Source of the DNA: Curtobacterium sp. MCSS17_008
Lineage (GTDB): Bacteria > Actinomycetota > Actinomycetes > Actinomycetales > Microbacteriaceae
Direction of reading: 5' to 3'
NCBI RefSeq assembly: GCF_003234185.1
Contig: NZ_QKSM01000003.1
Coordinates: 62,001-126,000, forward strand
DNA: 64,000 nt
Made by a program: the position numbers and the translations under genes. The notes below the pieces were generated by a model, which saw nothing but the letters and a program-made list of their open reading frames with translations, had not been told where the DNA came from and ran no database searches. The stretch's first letter is position 1, and each line of letters opens with the position of its first letter. This document shows positions 24,273-32,309 of the stretch, piece by piece.

Positions 24273-25828
24273 TACCTGCAGGTGTCGGCGAGCTCCCGGG
24301 CCTCCTGCGGGTGCCCTGCCTCGGCCAGGGCGCGCTGCGCGTCGCGGAACGACGAGTACGGCACGTGCGCACCGGCGACGTCGCGGTAGTCGGTCAGGCC
24401 CGGCCCGGCCCAGTACACGGCGCCGTCGCCCCCGACCATGGCGATCGCCCGTCGGATCGCACGCGCCGGGTCCGGTTCCTCGACCACGACGGAGCCGACC
24501 GCACCGCTCACGGACCGGGCACCGGCGAGGATGGTCGCGCGGATCGGTCCGGGGGCCTCGGTGCGGGGGTGGTGGTCCGTCACGACGACCACGTCGGCCC
24601 CGGAAGCCGCGACGACCCCCATCGCGTGTCGCTTGCTCGGGTCACGGTCCCCGTCGGCGCCGACGACGATCGCCACGGCTCCCGACACGACGGCGCGCAC
24701 CGCGTCGAGGCTCTTCGCGAAGGCGTCCGGGGTGTGCGCGAAGTCGACCCAGACGCGCGGGCCGGTCGATGCCGACGCGTCCGCCATGCGCCCGGGCACC
24801 GCGACGTCGAGCGGGGCGGAGGTCGCGGTGCGCAGGGCGTCGAGCGGGACACCGGACACGGCCAGCATCGCGAGCGCGAGCCCCGTGTCGGCGGCGGCGT
24901 GCACGCCGAGCAGCGGCACCGCGAAGGGCAGGACGCTCCCGTCCGGCGCGACGACGGTCCCGCTCGTCCCGTCGTGGCGCTGCTCGGTGATCCGCACCAC
25001 CCAGTCCGCGGACACGTCGGTGCGGGTCGTGACGGTCGTGACCGGGACAGAGGCCCCCGCGACGATCCGACGGCCGGCGGGGGAGTCGAGCGAGACCACC
25101 CCGGCGCGCGACCGCTCGGGCGTGAAGAGCACCGCCTTCGCCGCCAGGTAGTCGTCCATGTCGGCGTAGTCGTCGAGGTGGTCGTGGGACAGGTTCGTGA
25201 ACCCCGCGACGTCGACCACGACGCCGTCGGTCCGGTGCCGCGTCAGTGCCTGCGCGCTGATCTCGAGCGCGACGCCCTCGACGCCCGACTCCGCCGCGGT
25301 CGCCAGGAACGCGTGCAGCTCCGGGGCCTCCGGCGTGGTGAGGGCGCTCGCCGCCGCGGTGTCCCCGATCCGTCGGTCGACCGTCGAGCTGTGCGCGGTG
25401 CGACGGTCGAGCCGGCGCATCAGCGCGTCGAGCACGTGCACGGTCGTCGTCTTGCCGTTCGTGCCGGTCACGCCGAACACGGGGAACGGCAACCGGTCCG
25501 TGCCGTACACCGCGACGGCGACCGCACCCAGGGCCGCACGGGGGTCGTCGACGACGAGGACGGGCAGCCCGGTCGCGCGAGCACGATCCGCGCCAGCCTG
25601 GTCGGTCAGCACCGCCGCCGCGCCGGCAGCGGCGGCAGCGGCCGTGTGCTCGGCGCCGTGCGTCCGGCGGCCCGGCAGCGCCGCGAAGAGCGCGCCGGGC
25701 CGGACGTCGCCGGCGGACACCGCGACCCCCGTCACAGGCGTGTCCCCGTGGTGCTCGGTCCCCGCGGCCGACGCGACGACCCCGAGCGGGACGGGCGCCG
25801 GGTGCGAGGGGTCGAACGCGTGCGTCAT
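24272..25828 (-). CDS. MurE-family ligase (UDP-MurNAc-tripeptide synthetase type)
   Basis: 518 residues with all three Mur ligase domains. ATP site GVTGTNGKTTTVHVL near residue 120; TTPEAPELHAF and VALEISAQAL as in MurE; FTNLSHDHLDDY and the lysine in LAAKAVLFTPE; C-terminal WVDFAHTPDAF. In MurE, the motif near TSDNPRxE reads the incoming amino acid; here it is VTDHHPRTEAPG, so substrate choice may differ. Microbacteriaceae often have homoserine, ornithine or diaminobutyrate in this position of peptidoglycan. It lies alone, outside any visible division cluster, divergent from the mevalonate operon. It could be the main MurE or a paralog. Confidence 0.85.
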   Translation of the reverse strand: MTHAFDPSHPAPVPLGVVASAAGTEHHGDTPVTGVAVSAGDVRPGALFAALPGRRTHGAEHTAAAAAAGAAAVLTDQAGADRARATGLPVLVVDDPRAALGAVAVAVYGTDRLPFPVFGVTGTNGKTTTVHVLDALMRRLDRRTAHSSTVDRRIGDTAAASALTTPEAPELHAFLATAAESGVEGVALEISAQALTRHRTDGVVVDVAGFTNLSHDHLDDYADMDDYLAAKAVLFTPERSRAGVVSLDSPAGRRIVAGASVPVTTVTTRTDVSADWVVRITEQRHDGTSGTVVAPDGSVLPFAVPLLGVHAAADTGLALAMLAVSGVPLDALRTATSAPLDVAVPGRMADASASTGPRVWVDFAHTPDAFAKSLDAVRAVVSGAVAIVVGADGDRDPSKRHAMGVVAASGADVVVVTDHHPRTEAPGPIRATILAGARSVSGAVGSVVVEEPDPARAIRRAIAMVGGDGAVYWAGPGLTDYRDVAGAHVPYSSFRDAQRALAEAGHPQEARELADTCR

Positions 25829-25928
25829 CGGAGCCTTCCGTCGTCGTGATGCCCTCGACGATCCGCCCGGACGGCCGGGACCGCACCCAGCCTGGACGCC
25901 CGGCGCGACGCGGGGACCGCGCTCCGGT

Positions 25929-25934
25929 TAGGCT
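25929..25934 (+). promoter_or_regulatory. -10 box of the mevalonate operon
   Basis: TAGGCT lies 13 nt upstream of the first ATG, giving a very short leader. No repressor-type palindrome is seen beside it. Confidence 0.5.
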
Positions 25935-25947
25935 GACCTGAGCCACG

Positions 25948-26937
25948 ATGACCAGCAACGACACCGACAGCACCGCGACCCCGAGCGCAGGAACCAGCCT
26001 CCGCACCGGGACCGCGTCGTCCCACGGCAAGACGATCCTGATCGGCGAGCACGCCGTCGTCTACGGCGTCCCCGCGCTCGTGCTCCCCGTGCTCGACGTC
26101 CGGGTCACCGCGACGGCCACCCCCGTCGACGCCGAGCGGGGCAGTGCCCTCGAGTCGGTCGTGCACACCGGCCCGCTCGACACCGCGCCCGCCGCCGTGC
26201 TGCCCACCGTGACCGCGGTCACCGCCACGCTCCGCCACCTCGGCGCCCCGGAGCAGCACCTGCACGTGCACGTCGACAGCGCCGTGCCGACCGCACGCGG
26301 CATGGGGTCGAGCGCCGCGGTGGCTGCCGCCGTGACCGCCGCGGTCGCCGACGTCTTCGGCCGCACCCTCGCGCCCGACGAGCACCACGAACTCGTGCAG
26401 GAGTGCGAGCGCGTCGCCCACGGGCGACCGTCCGGCCTCGACGCCCGCGGCGTCGTCGCCGACGTCCCGGTGTGGTTCGAGCAGGGCGTGGTCGAGCCCG
26501 TCCCCCTCGGCGCGACCTTCACCTTCGTCGTCGCCGACACCGGCGTCCCCGGACACACGCGCGAGGCCGTCGCCGCCGTGCGTGCACGACACGACGCCGA
26601 CCCGGCCGCGGTCGACGGTGTCGTCGCGGCGATCGGTGACCTGGCGCGACGCGCACGGGGGACACTCGAGGATGGCGATGCCCAGGCCCTGGGTGTCACC
26701 ATGGACGCCGCGCACGAACTGCTCACCGCCCTCGACGTGTCGAGCGCGGACCTCGACCGGCTCGTCGACGCCGCACGCCGTGCGGACGCCCTCGGCGCGA
26801 AGCTCACCGGTGGTGGGCGCGGCGGATGCGTCCTCGCGCTCGTCGCGGACGGGGAGCACGCCGACCGCGTGGCCGCCGCACTCCGCGCCGCCGGTGCGAC
26901 GGAGACCTGGACCACCACGATCGGAGCCCGCGCTTGA
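25948..26937 (+). CDS. mvk: Mevalonate kinase
   Basis: 329 residues, GHMP kinase fold. The three GHMP motifs are HGKTILIGEHAVVYGVPAL, the phosphate-binding loop PTARGMGSSAAVAAAV, and KLTGGGRGGCVLAL near the C-terminus. It phosphorylates mevalonate. It is the first of five genes and overlaps the next by one base (TGATG). An N-terminal Ser/Thr-rich stretch of about 25 residues precedes the core. Confidence 0.93.
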   Translation: MTSNDTDSTATPSAGTSLRTGTASSHGKTILIGEHAVVYGVPALVLPVLDVRVTATATPVDAERGSALESVVHTGPLDTAPAAVLPTVTAVTATLRHLGAPEQHLHVHVDSAVPTARGMGSSAAVAAAVTAAVADVFGRTLAPDEHHELVQECERVAHGRPSGLDARGVVADVPVWFEQGVVEPVPLGATFTFVVADTGVPGHTREAVAAVRARHDADPAAVDGVVAAIGDLARRARGTLEDGDAQALGVTMDAAHELLTALDVSSADLDRLVDAARRADALGAKLTGGGRGGCVLALVADGEHADRVAAALRAAGATETWTTTIGARA

Positions 26938-27944
26938 TGACCGCCACCGCTGTCGCGCACCCCAACATCGCGCTCGTGAAGTACTGGGGCAAGGCGGACG
27001 CGCAGCTCGCCCTGCCCGCGACCGGCAGCGTGTCGATGGGCCTCGACGTCTTCCCGACGACGACCACCGTGACGCTCGACCCCGCGGCGGACGCGGACTC
27101 GCTCGTGCTCAACGGCGGTGCCGCCCCCGACGGGGCCCTGGGCCGCGTGCAGCAGTTCCTCGACCTCGTGCGGGACCTCGCCGGATCCGACGCCCACGCC
27201 GCGGTCGTCTCGGAGAACACCGTGCCGACCGGCGCCGGACTGGCATCGAGCGCGTCGGGTTTCGCGGCGCTCGCCACCGCGGCAGCGTCCGCGTACGGCC
27301 TCGACCTGTCCGAACGCGACCTGTCCCGGCTCGCCCGCCGCGGTTCCGGTTCCGCGACGCGGTCGATCCCCGGTGGTGTCTCGGTCTGGCACGCGGGGGA
27401 CGACCAGGGCTCCTACGCCGAGCGCATCCCCGCCCCGCCGATGGCCATGGTCGTGGTGACGATCTCCGCCGGTGAGAAGGCGATCGGGTCCCGTGAGGCC
27501 ATGCGCCGCACGATCGCGACCTCGCCGTTCTACCCGGCGTGGGTCACCTCGACGACCGAGACCGTCGGCGAGGTGCTCGACGCCTGCGCCGCGGGCGACT
27601 TCACGCGTGTCGGCGAGCTCACCGAGAGCAACGCGCTCCGCATGCACGCCACGATCGAGGGTGCGTTCCCACCCATCCGGTACCTCAACGCCCGCAGCGT
27701 CGCCGTCTTCGACGCGGTCGCGGAGCTCCGCGCCGCCGGCACCGAGGCGTACGCCACCGCCGACGCCGGCCCGAACGTCGTCGTGCTCACCAAGCCCGAG
27801 GACCGCAGCGCCGTCGCGTCGGCCCTGACCGGGCTGGGCGACGTCATCGAGTCCGGCACCGGACCAGGCGCACGCGTCGTCCGCTCCGAAGGATCGGAGG
27901 CACCCGCACCGGGTGTCGGCCGACCGGAGGAGACCGCCGAGTGA
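26937..27944 (+). CDS. mvaD: Diphosphomevalonate decarboxylase
   Basis: 335 residues. The family start is AHPNIALVKYWGKAD, followed by PATGSVSMGLD, the phosphate loop PTGAGLASSASGFAALATAA and TADAGPNVVVL near the end. It converts diphosphomevalonate to isopentenyl diphosphate with ATP. Coupled at both ends: TGATG with mvk and GTGA with the phosphomevalonate kinase gene. Confidence 0.94.
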   Translation: MTATAVAHPNIALVKYWGKADAQLALPATGSVSMGLDVFPTTTTVTLDPAADADSLVLNGGAAPDGALGRVQQFLDLVRDLAGSDAHAAVVSENTVPTGAGLASSASGFAALATAAASAYGLDLSERDLSRLARRGSGSATRSIPGGVSVWHAGDDQGSYAERIPAPPMAMVVVTISAGEKAIGSREAMRRTIATSPFYPAWVTSTTETVGEVLDACAAGDFTRVGELTESNALRMHATIEGAFPPIRYLNARSVAVFDAVAELRAAGTEAYATADAGPNVVVLTKPEDRSAVASALTGLGDVIESGTGPGARVVRSEGSEAPAPGVGRPEETAE

Positions 27945-29020
27945 TCGAGTTCCGCGCCCACGGCAAGCTGTTCGTCGCGGGCGAGTACGCCGTCGTCGAG
28001 CCCGGGCAGCCGTCCGTGCTCATCGCCCTCGACCGGGCCATCACCGCCCGGGTCACCGAGGGCCACGGTTCCGGCAGCGTGCACTCCGAGGAGTACGGCC
28101 ACCTGCCCCTCACCTGGACCCGCGACGAGGACGGCCTGGCCCTCGACCGCGAGCACCACCCGTACGACTACGTGATGGCGACCATCGACCTGGTCGAGAA
28201 GCTCCGTGCCGAGCGCGGCATCGCCCCGCGCTTCCACGACCTGCGCATCGAGAGCCAGCTCGACGACGCCAGCGGCCGGAAGTTTGGGCTCGGTTCGTCG
28301 GCCGCGGTGACGGTCGCCACCGTCGGCGCGCTCGACCGCTTCTACGGCATCGGGCTGTCGCAGCGCGACCGCTTCCGTGTCGCCCTGCTCGCCACCATCC
28401 GCGTGAACCCCCGGGCGTCCGGCGGCGACCTCGCCGCGAGCACGTTCGGGGGCTGGCTCCGCTACAGCGCCCCGGACCGGGAGCGCCTGGCCGGCATGCT
28501 CGACGACCGACCGGTGTCCGACGTCCTCGACGACGCCGACGCCTGGACCGGCTTCGACGTGCAGCGCCTGCCGGCCCCGAAGGACCTCGAGCTGCTCGTC
28601 GGGTGGACCGGTTCCCCGGCATCGACGACCAAGCTCGTCGGCGTGGTCCGCCGCCACCGCAACGGCGGGTACCAGACGTTCCTCGACGACAGCCGCGCCT
28701 GTGTCGACGACCTGACCACGGGCCTCCAGACCGGTGACGCCACGATCACCCTCGACGCCCTGCGGAGGGCGCGGACGCTCATGCAGCGGCTGGGGGAGTC
28801 GGTCGGGTCGCAGATCGAGACCGAGCGGCTCGCGACCCTGTGCGACGTGGTCGAGGCGGCCGGCGGGGCGGCGAAGCCGTCCGGTGCCGGTGGCGGCGAC
28901 TGCGGCATCGCGCTCGTCCCGGCGGAGACCGACCTCGCCGGCATCCACCGCGCCTGGGAGGCGCACGACATCAGACACCTCAGCGTCGCGGTGCAAGCGC
29001 CCGAAGGGAGCGTCGAATGA
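27941..29020 (+). CDS. Phosphomevalonate kinase
   Basis: 359 residues, GHMP family. HGKLFVAGEYAVVEPGQPSV opens the protein, KFGLGSSAAVTVATVGAL is the ATP loop, and KPSGAGGGDCGIALVP is the third motif. The loop HHPYDYVMATIDLVEKL is typical of actinobacterial phosphomevalonate kinases. Start is GTG in a GTGA overlap with mvaD. Confidence 0.93.
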   Translation: MIEFRAHGKLFVAGEYAVVEPGQPSVLIALDRAITARVTEGHGSGSVHSEEYGHLPLTWTRDEDGLALDREHHPYDYVMATIDLVEKLRAERGIAPRFHDLRIESQLDDASGRKFGLGSSAAVTVATVGALDRFYGIGLSQRDRFRVALLATIRVNPRASGGDLAASTFGGWLRYSAPDRERLAGMLDDRPVSDVLDDADAWTGFDVQRLPAPKDLELLVGWTGSPASTTKLVGVVRRHRNGGYQTFLDDSRACVDDLTTGLQTGDATITLDALRRARTLMQRLGESVGSQIETERLATLCDVVEAAGGAAKPSGAGGGDCGIALVPAETDLAGIHRAWEAHDIRHLSVAVQAPEGSVE

Positions 29021-30081
29021 CCGACCTGCTGACACCCATCCCCACGAAGTGGGTGGGGCCGATCCGTGTGAGCGGCAACGCCGTCGAGGGCGAGCACGAG
29101 GTGCCCCTCGCCACGTACGAGTCGCCGCTGTGGCCCTCCGTCGGCCGTGGTGCGCGCATCTCGCGCATGGTCGAGGGCGGGATCGTCGCGACCGTCGTCG
29201 ACGAGCGGATGACCCGCTCGGTCGTCGTGAAGGCGGACAGCGCCGCCGCCGCGCACATCGCGGCCGGACGGATCCTCGCGCGGCAGGACGAGCTCGAGCA
29301 GATCGTCGCCGGGCAGAGCCGGTTCGCGAAGCTCATCGAGGTGCACCCGGAGATCGTCGGGGACCTGCTGTTCCTGCGCTTCGCGTTCACCACGGGCGAC
29401 GCCTCCGGCCACAACATGGTGACGCAGGCGGCGGACAAGCTGCTGCCCGCGATCCTCGCGTGGGAGCCGGGCCTGCGGTACGTCAGCGTCTCGGGCAACT
29501 TCTGCACCGACAAGAAGGCGACGGCGGTCAACGGCATCCGCGGCCGCGGTCGGAACACGATCGCCGAGATCGTCATCCCCGGCGAGGTCGTCGAGAAGCG
29601 CCTGCGGTCGTCGGCGTCCCGCATCGCGGAACTGAACGTCGCGAAGAACCTGGTCGGCTCGACCATCGCCGGCGCCCTGCGCTCCGCGAACGCCCACTAC
29701 GCGAACATGCTCCTCGGCTTCTACCTGGCCACCGGGCAGGACGCCGCGAACATCGTCGAGGGCTCCCAGGGCATCACGTACGCCGAGGCCCGCGGTGACG
29801 ACCTGTACTTCTCCACCGCGCTCCCGCACCTGATCGTCGGCACGGTCGGCAACGGCAAGGGCGGCGACCTGCCCGTCGTCGAGGACGCACTCGTCCGCCT
29901 CGGCTGCCGTGAGGACCGCGAGCCCGGTGCGAACGCCCGCCGCCTGGCCGCCCTGTGCGCCGCGACGGTGCTCTGCGGCGAGCTCTCGCTGCTCGCCGCC
30001 CAGACCAACCCCGGTGAGCTCATGGCGGCGCACGTCGCCATGGAACGCCGCGGGTCGAAGCCCGCAGGAGGTGCAGCATGA
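29017..30081 (+). CDS. Hydroxymethylglutaryl-CoA reductase, short bacterial form
   Basis: 354 residues, matching the length of the Streptomyces-type enzyme. Conserved stretches: FTTGDASGHNMVTQAADKL (the DAxGxNM motif), VSGNFCTDKKATAVNGIRGR with the catalytic Lys, and VGTVGNGKGGDLPVVE. It reduces HMG-CoA to mevalonate, the committed step. ATG overlaps the previous stop by 4 nt. Confidence 0.94.
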   Translation: MTDLLTPIPTKWVGPIRVSGNAVEGEHEVPLATYESPLWPSVGRGARISRMVEGGIVATVVDERMTRSVVVKADSAAAAHIAAGRILARQDELEQIVAGQSRFAKLIEVHPEIVGDLLFLRFAFTTGDASGHNMVTQAADKLLPAILAWEPGLRYVSVSGNFCTDKKATAVNGIRGRGRNTIAEIVIPGEVVEKRLRSSASRIAELNVAKNLVGSTIAGALRSANAHYANMLLGFYLATGQDAANIVEGSQGITYAEARGDDLYFSTALPHLIVGTVGNGKGGDLPVVEDALVRLGCREDREPGANARRLAALCAATVLCGELSLLAAQTNPGELMAAHVAMERRGSKPAGGAA

Positions 30082-31283
30082 CCGCCCAGCAGCAGACCGT
30101 CCAGCAGCTGACGCCCCGGCAGCCGCTGTCCGTCGGCATCCACGACATCGCCATCGCGACCGGTCACCACGTCCTCGAGCTCGACGACCTGGCCGAGCGC
30201 CTCGGCGTCGACCCGGCGAAGTACCACGTCGGCATCGGGCAGGACGCCTTCAGCGTGCCCGCGCCCGACGAGGACATCGTCACCATGGGCGCCGCCGCCG
30301 CGAAGGAGGTCATCGACCGCCACGGTGTCGAGGGCATCCGCACCGTGCTCTTCGCGACCGAGTCGGGCGTCGACCAGTCGAAGGCCGCCGGCGTGTACGT
30401 GCACGGCCTGCTCGGCCTGCCGAAGAACGTCCGCGTCGTCGAGCTGAAGCAGGCGTGCTACGGCGGGACCGCCGCCGTGCAGCTCGCCCTCGGCATCATC
30501 GCCCGTGCCCCGCAGGAGCGCGTGCTCGTCATCGCCGCGGACGTCGCCCGCTACGACGTCGACTCGGCCGCCGAGCCCACGCAGGGTGCCGGCGCCGCCG
30601 CCATCCTGGTGTCCGCGGACCCGGACCTCATCGAGATCGAGCCGGCCGCGGGCGTCTTCACCGCGGACGTCGACGACTTCTGGCGGCCGAACGACCGGTC
30701 GACCGCGCTCGTCGACGGTCGCCTGTCGGTCAGCGCGTACGTCGACGCGTTCGTGGGCGCGTGGGACGACCTGGCCTCGCAGGGCGGTCCGGCGTACGAG
30801 GACATCGTCCGCTTCGTGCACCACCAGCCCTTCACGAAGATGGCGCTCAAGGCGCACCGGAAGCTCACGCAGCACGTCGGGGCACCGTTCGACGAGTCCG
30901 AGCTCGCGATCGGGTTCACGTACAACCGGCAGACGGGCAACACCTACACGGCGTCGCTCTGGATCGGACTCGCGGCGCTGCTCGACCTCGACGACCACCT
31001 GGGCGGCGAGCGGATCGCGATGTTCAGCTACGGCTCGGGCAGCGTCGGAGAGCTGATGACCGGCATCGTCCGGCCCGACTACCGGGAGCACCGTCGGCAG
31101 GGTCGCGTCCGCGCGCTGCTCGGGTCGCGCGTGCCGCTCACGGTCGACGCGTACCGGGAGCTCCACGCCGCGGGCGCGGCGACGAGCGTGGACGTCGAAC
31201 GTCCGCGGGTGACCACCGCGCCCTACCGGTTCGTCGGCGTGCGCGGGGGTGCCCGGCACTACGAGGCGACCGGGCAGGACTGA
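30078..31283 (+). CDS. Hydroxymethylglutaryl-CoA synthase
   Basis: 401 residues, thiolase fold. Active-site Cys in LKQACYGGTAAVQLALG, catalytic Glu region in ATESGVDQSKA, and His in FVHHQPFTKMALKAH. GNTYTASLWIGLAALLDLDD follows as in family members. It condenses acetyl-CoA with acetoacetyl-CoA. Last gene of the coupled operon; thiolase and isopentenyl-diphosphate isomerase are not in the window. Confidence 0.95.
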   Translation: MTAQQQTVQQLTPRQPLSVGIHDIAIATGHHVLELDDLAERLGVDPAKYHVGIGQDAFSVPAPDEDIVTMGAAAAKEVIDRHGVEGIRTVLFATESGVDQSKAAGVYVHGLLGLPKNVRVVELKQACYGGTAAVQLALGIIARAPQERVLVIAADVARYDVDSAAEPTQGAGAAAILVSADPDLIEIEPAAGVFTADVDDFWRPNDRSTALVDGRLSVSAYVDAFVGAWDDLASQGGPAYEDIVRFVHHQPFTKMALKAHRKLTQHVGAPFDESELAIGFTYNRQTGNTYTASLWIGLAALLDLDDHLGGERIAMFSYGSGSVGELMTGIVRPDYREHRRQGRVRALLGSRVPLTVDAYRELHAAGAATSVDVERPRVTTAPYRFVGVRGGARHYEATGQD

Positions 31284-31312
31284 GCGGTCCGCGCCCGACG
31301 CGCCCACACGAC

Positions 31313-31355
31313 GGACGGGAGGCGCGGTGCCGGTCCGGCGCCGCGCCTCCCGTCC
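31313..31355. terminator. Dispersed palindrome, copy after the mevalonate operon
   Basis: Perfect 15-bp arms (31313-31327 and 31341-31355) with a 13-nt loop, starting 29 nt after the last operon stop. It probably ends the mevalonate transcript. Confidence 0.75.
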
Positions 31356-31396
31356 CTCCGCCGCGCGCGCTCAGGTGGTCGGGCGTACAAGGACCC

Positions 31397-31780
31397 ATGG
31401 GCCAGCTCATCTACGACGGCGAGGTGCTCGACCTCCGTGTCGACGACCGCGCGCTGACGCACCTGCAGATCGTCATCGTCAACCTGTTGCGACGCGACCA
31501 CAAGTTCGTCTTCTCGTGGAAGGACGACGTCCTGCACGGCGACGGGCGGAGCTCGATCTGGTTGCACCCGAACGTCGCCCTCCGGTTCTCCTTCTCGGGC
31601 AGCCGTGTGCCCTCGATCAACCGCAGCTGGCTCGAGGAGCTGTACGCGGCGGCGACCTCGGGCTCGGGACTCGTGCTCGTGCCGGAGCCGCCGGACACGA
31701 GCACCGCCGCCGATTCGGCATGGTCGGAGGCGGTGGCGCCGGGCAGCGCGGAGCCGTCACCGGAGGGCGGCACGAACTAG
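31397..31780 (+). CDS. DUF7882-like small protein
   Basis: 127 residues. MGQLIYDGEVLDLRVDDRAL, HLQIVIVNLLRRDHKFVFSW, SSIWLHPNVALRFSFSGSRV and LVLVPEPPDT match a family common in Microbacteriaceae, often mislabelled ATP-dependent DNA ligase in databases. No ligase motif is present. The last 25 residues are a low-complexity Ser/Ala/Glu tail. Its function is not known. Confidence 0.8.
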   Translation: MGQLIYDGEVLDLRVDDRALTHLQIVIVNLLRRDHKFVFSWKDDVLHGDGRSSIWLHPNVALRFSFSGSRVPSINRSWLEELYAAATSGSGLVLVPEPPDTSTAADSAWSEAVAPGSAEPSPEGGTN

Positions 31781-31914
31781 CACAGCGCCGGAGGCGGGTC
31801 AACGGGTACCGGCGGTCCCGGTCGTCTCCGTACCGTGCTGGTACCGCGGATCCGTGCATCCCCCGAGCCGGCGACAGGGCGCCGGCGAGGCACGACCGCG
31901 GACGGAGGGAACGC

Positions 31915-32082
31915 ATGTCCGCGACGGAGAGCACGCACGACGACCGCGTCGGGACGGTCGTCGAGGCGGAGCGTCGACACGAGGTCTGGATCAGGGGCCT
32001 CCTCGTCGAGCCGGACGGGTGCACGCTGTACTCGGACTTCTTCGTCGACGGACACGCGGACGCGCCGGCCGTCACCGGGTGA
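31915..32082 (+). CDS. Small hypothetical protein (55 aa)
   Basis: 55 residues, acidic, MSATESTHDDRVGTVVEAE then RRHEVWIRGLLVEPDGCTLY. GGAGGG lies 6 nt before the ATG, the best ribosome binding site in this stretch, and third positions are G/C rich. The product has alternating charge and a hydrophobic core (VWIRGLLV) but no family I know. A strong hairpin follows at 32212. Confidence 0.55.
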   Translation: MSATESTHDDRVGTVVEAERRHEVWIRGLLVEPDGCTLYSDFFVDGHADAPAVTG

Positions 32083-32211
32083 CGGTGCACCTCCGGCGCC
32101 CCGGTCGTCGTCCCCCCTCGGCGACCGGGGCGCGCCACGGTGTCGGTGCGTCTCGCGGTCGGGGTGCGTCCGCACGCCCGCTCCTTCCCATCACGGTGCG
32201 ATGGGGAACAG

Positions 32212-32272
32212 GAACGGGCGTACCTGGTGGATCGGGTCGACCAGGTACGCCCGTTCTCGTCAGGTACGCCCG
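32212..32272. terminator. Strong 17-bp hairpin with a third direct copy of one arm
   Basis: GAACGGGCGTACCTGGT (32212-32228) pairs perfectly with 32240-32256 across an 11-nt loop. Five bases later CAGGTACGCCCG occurs again (32261-32272), matching 32242-32253. It lies between convergent genes, so it can act as a bidirectional terminator. It does not belong to the GACGGGAGGC family. Confidence 0.8.
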
Positions 32273-32309
32273 GTTCCGTCGGGCGTTCCCGACCCCGCGA
32301 CGCCGCGCC

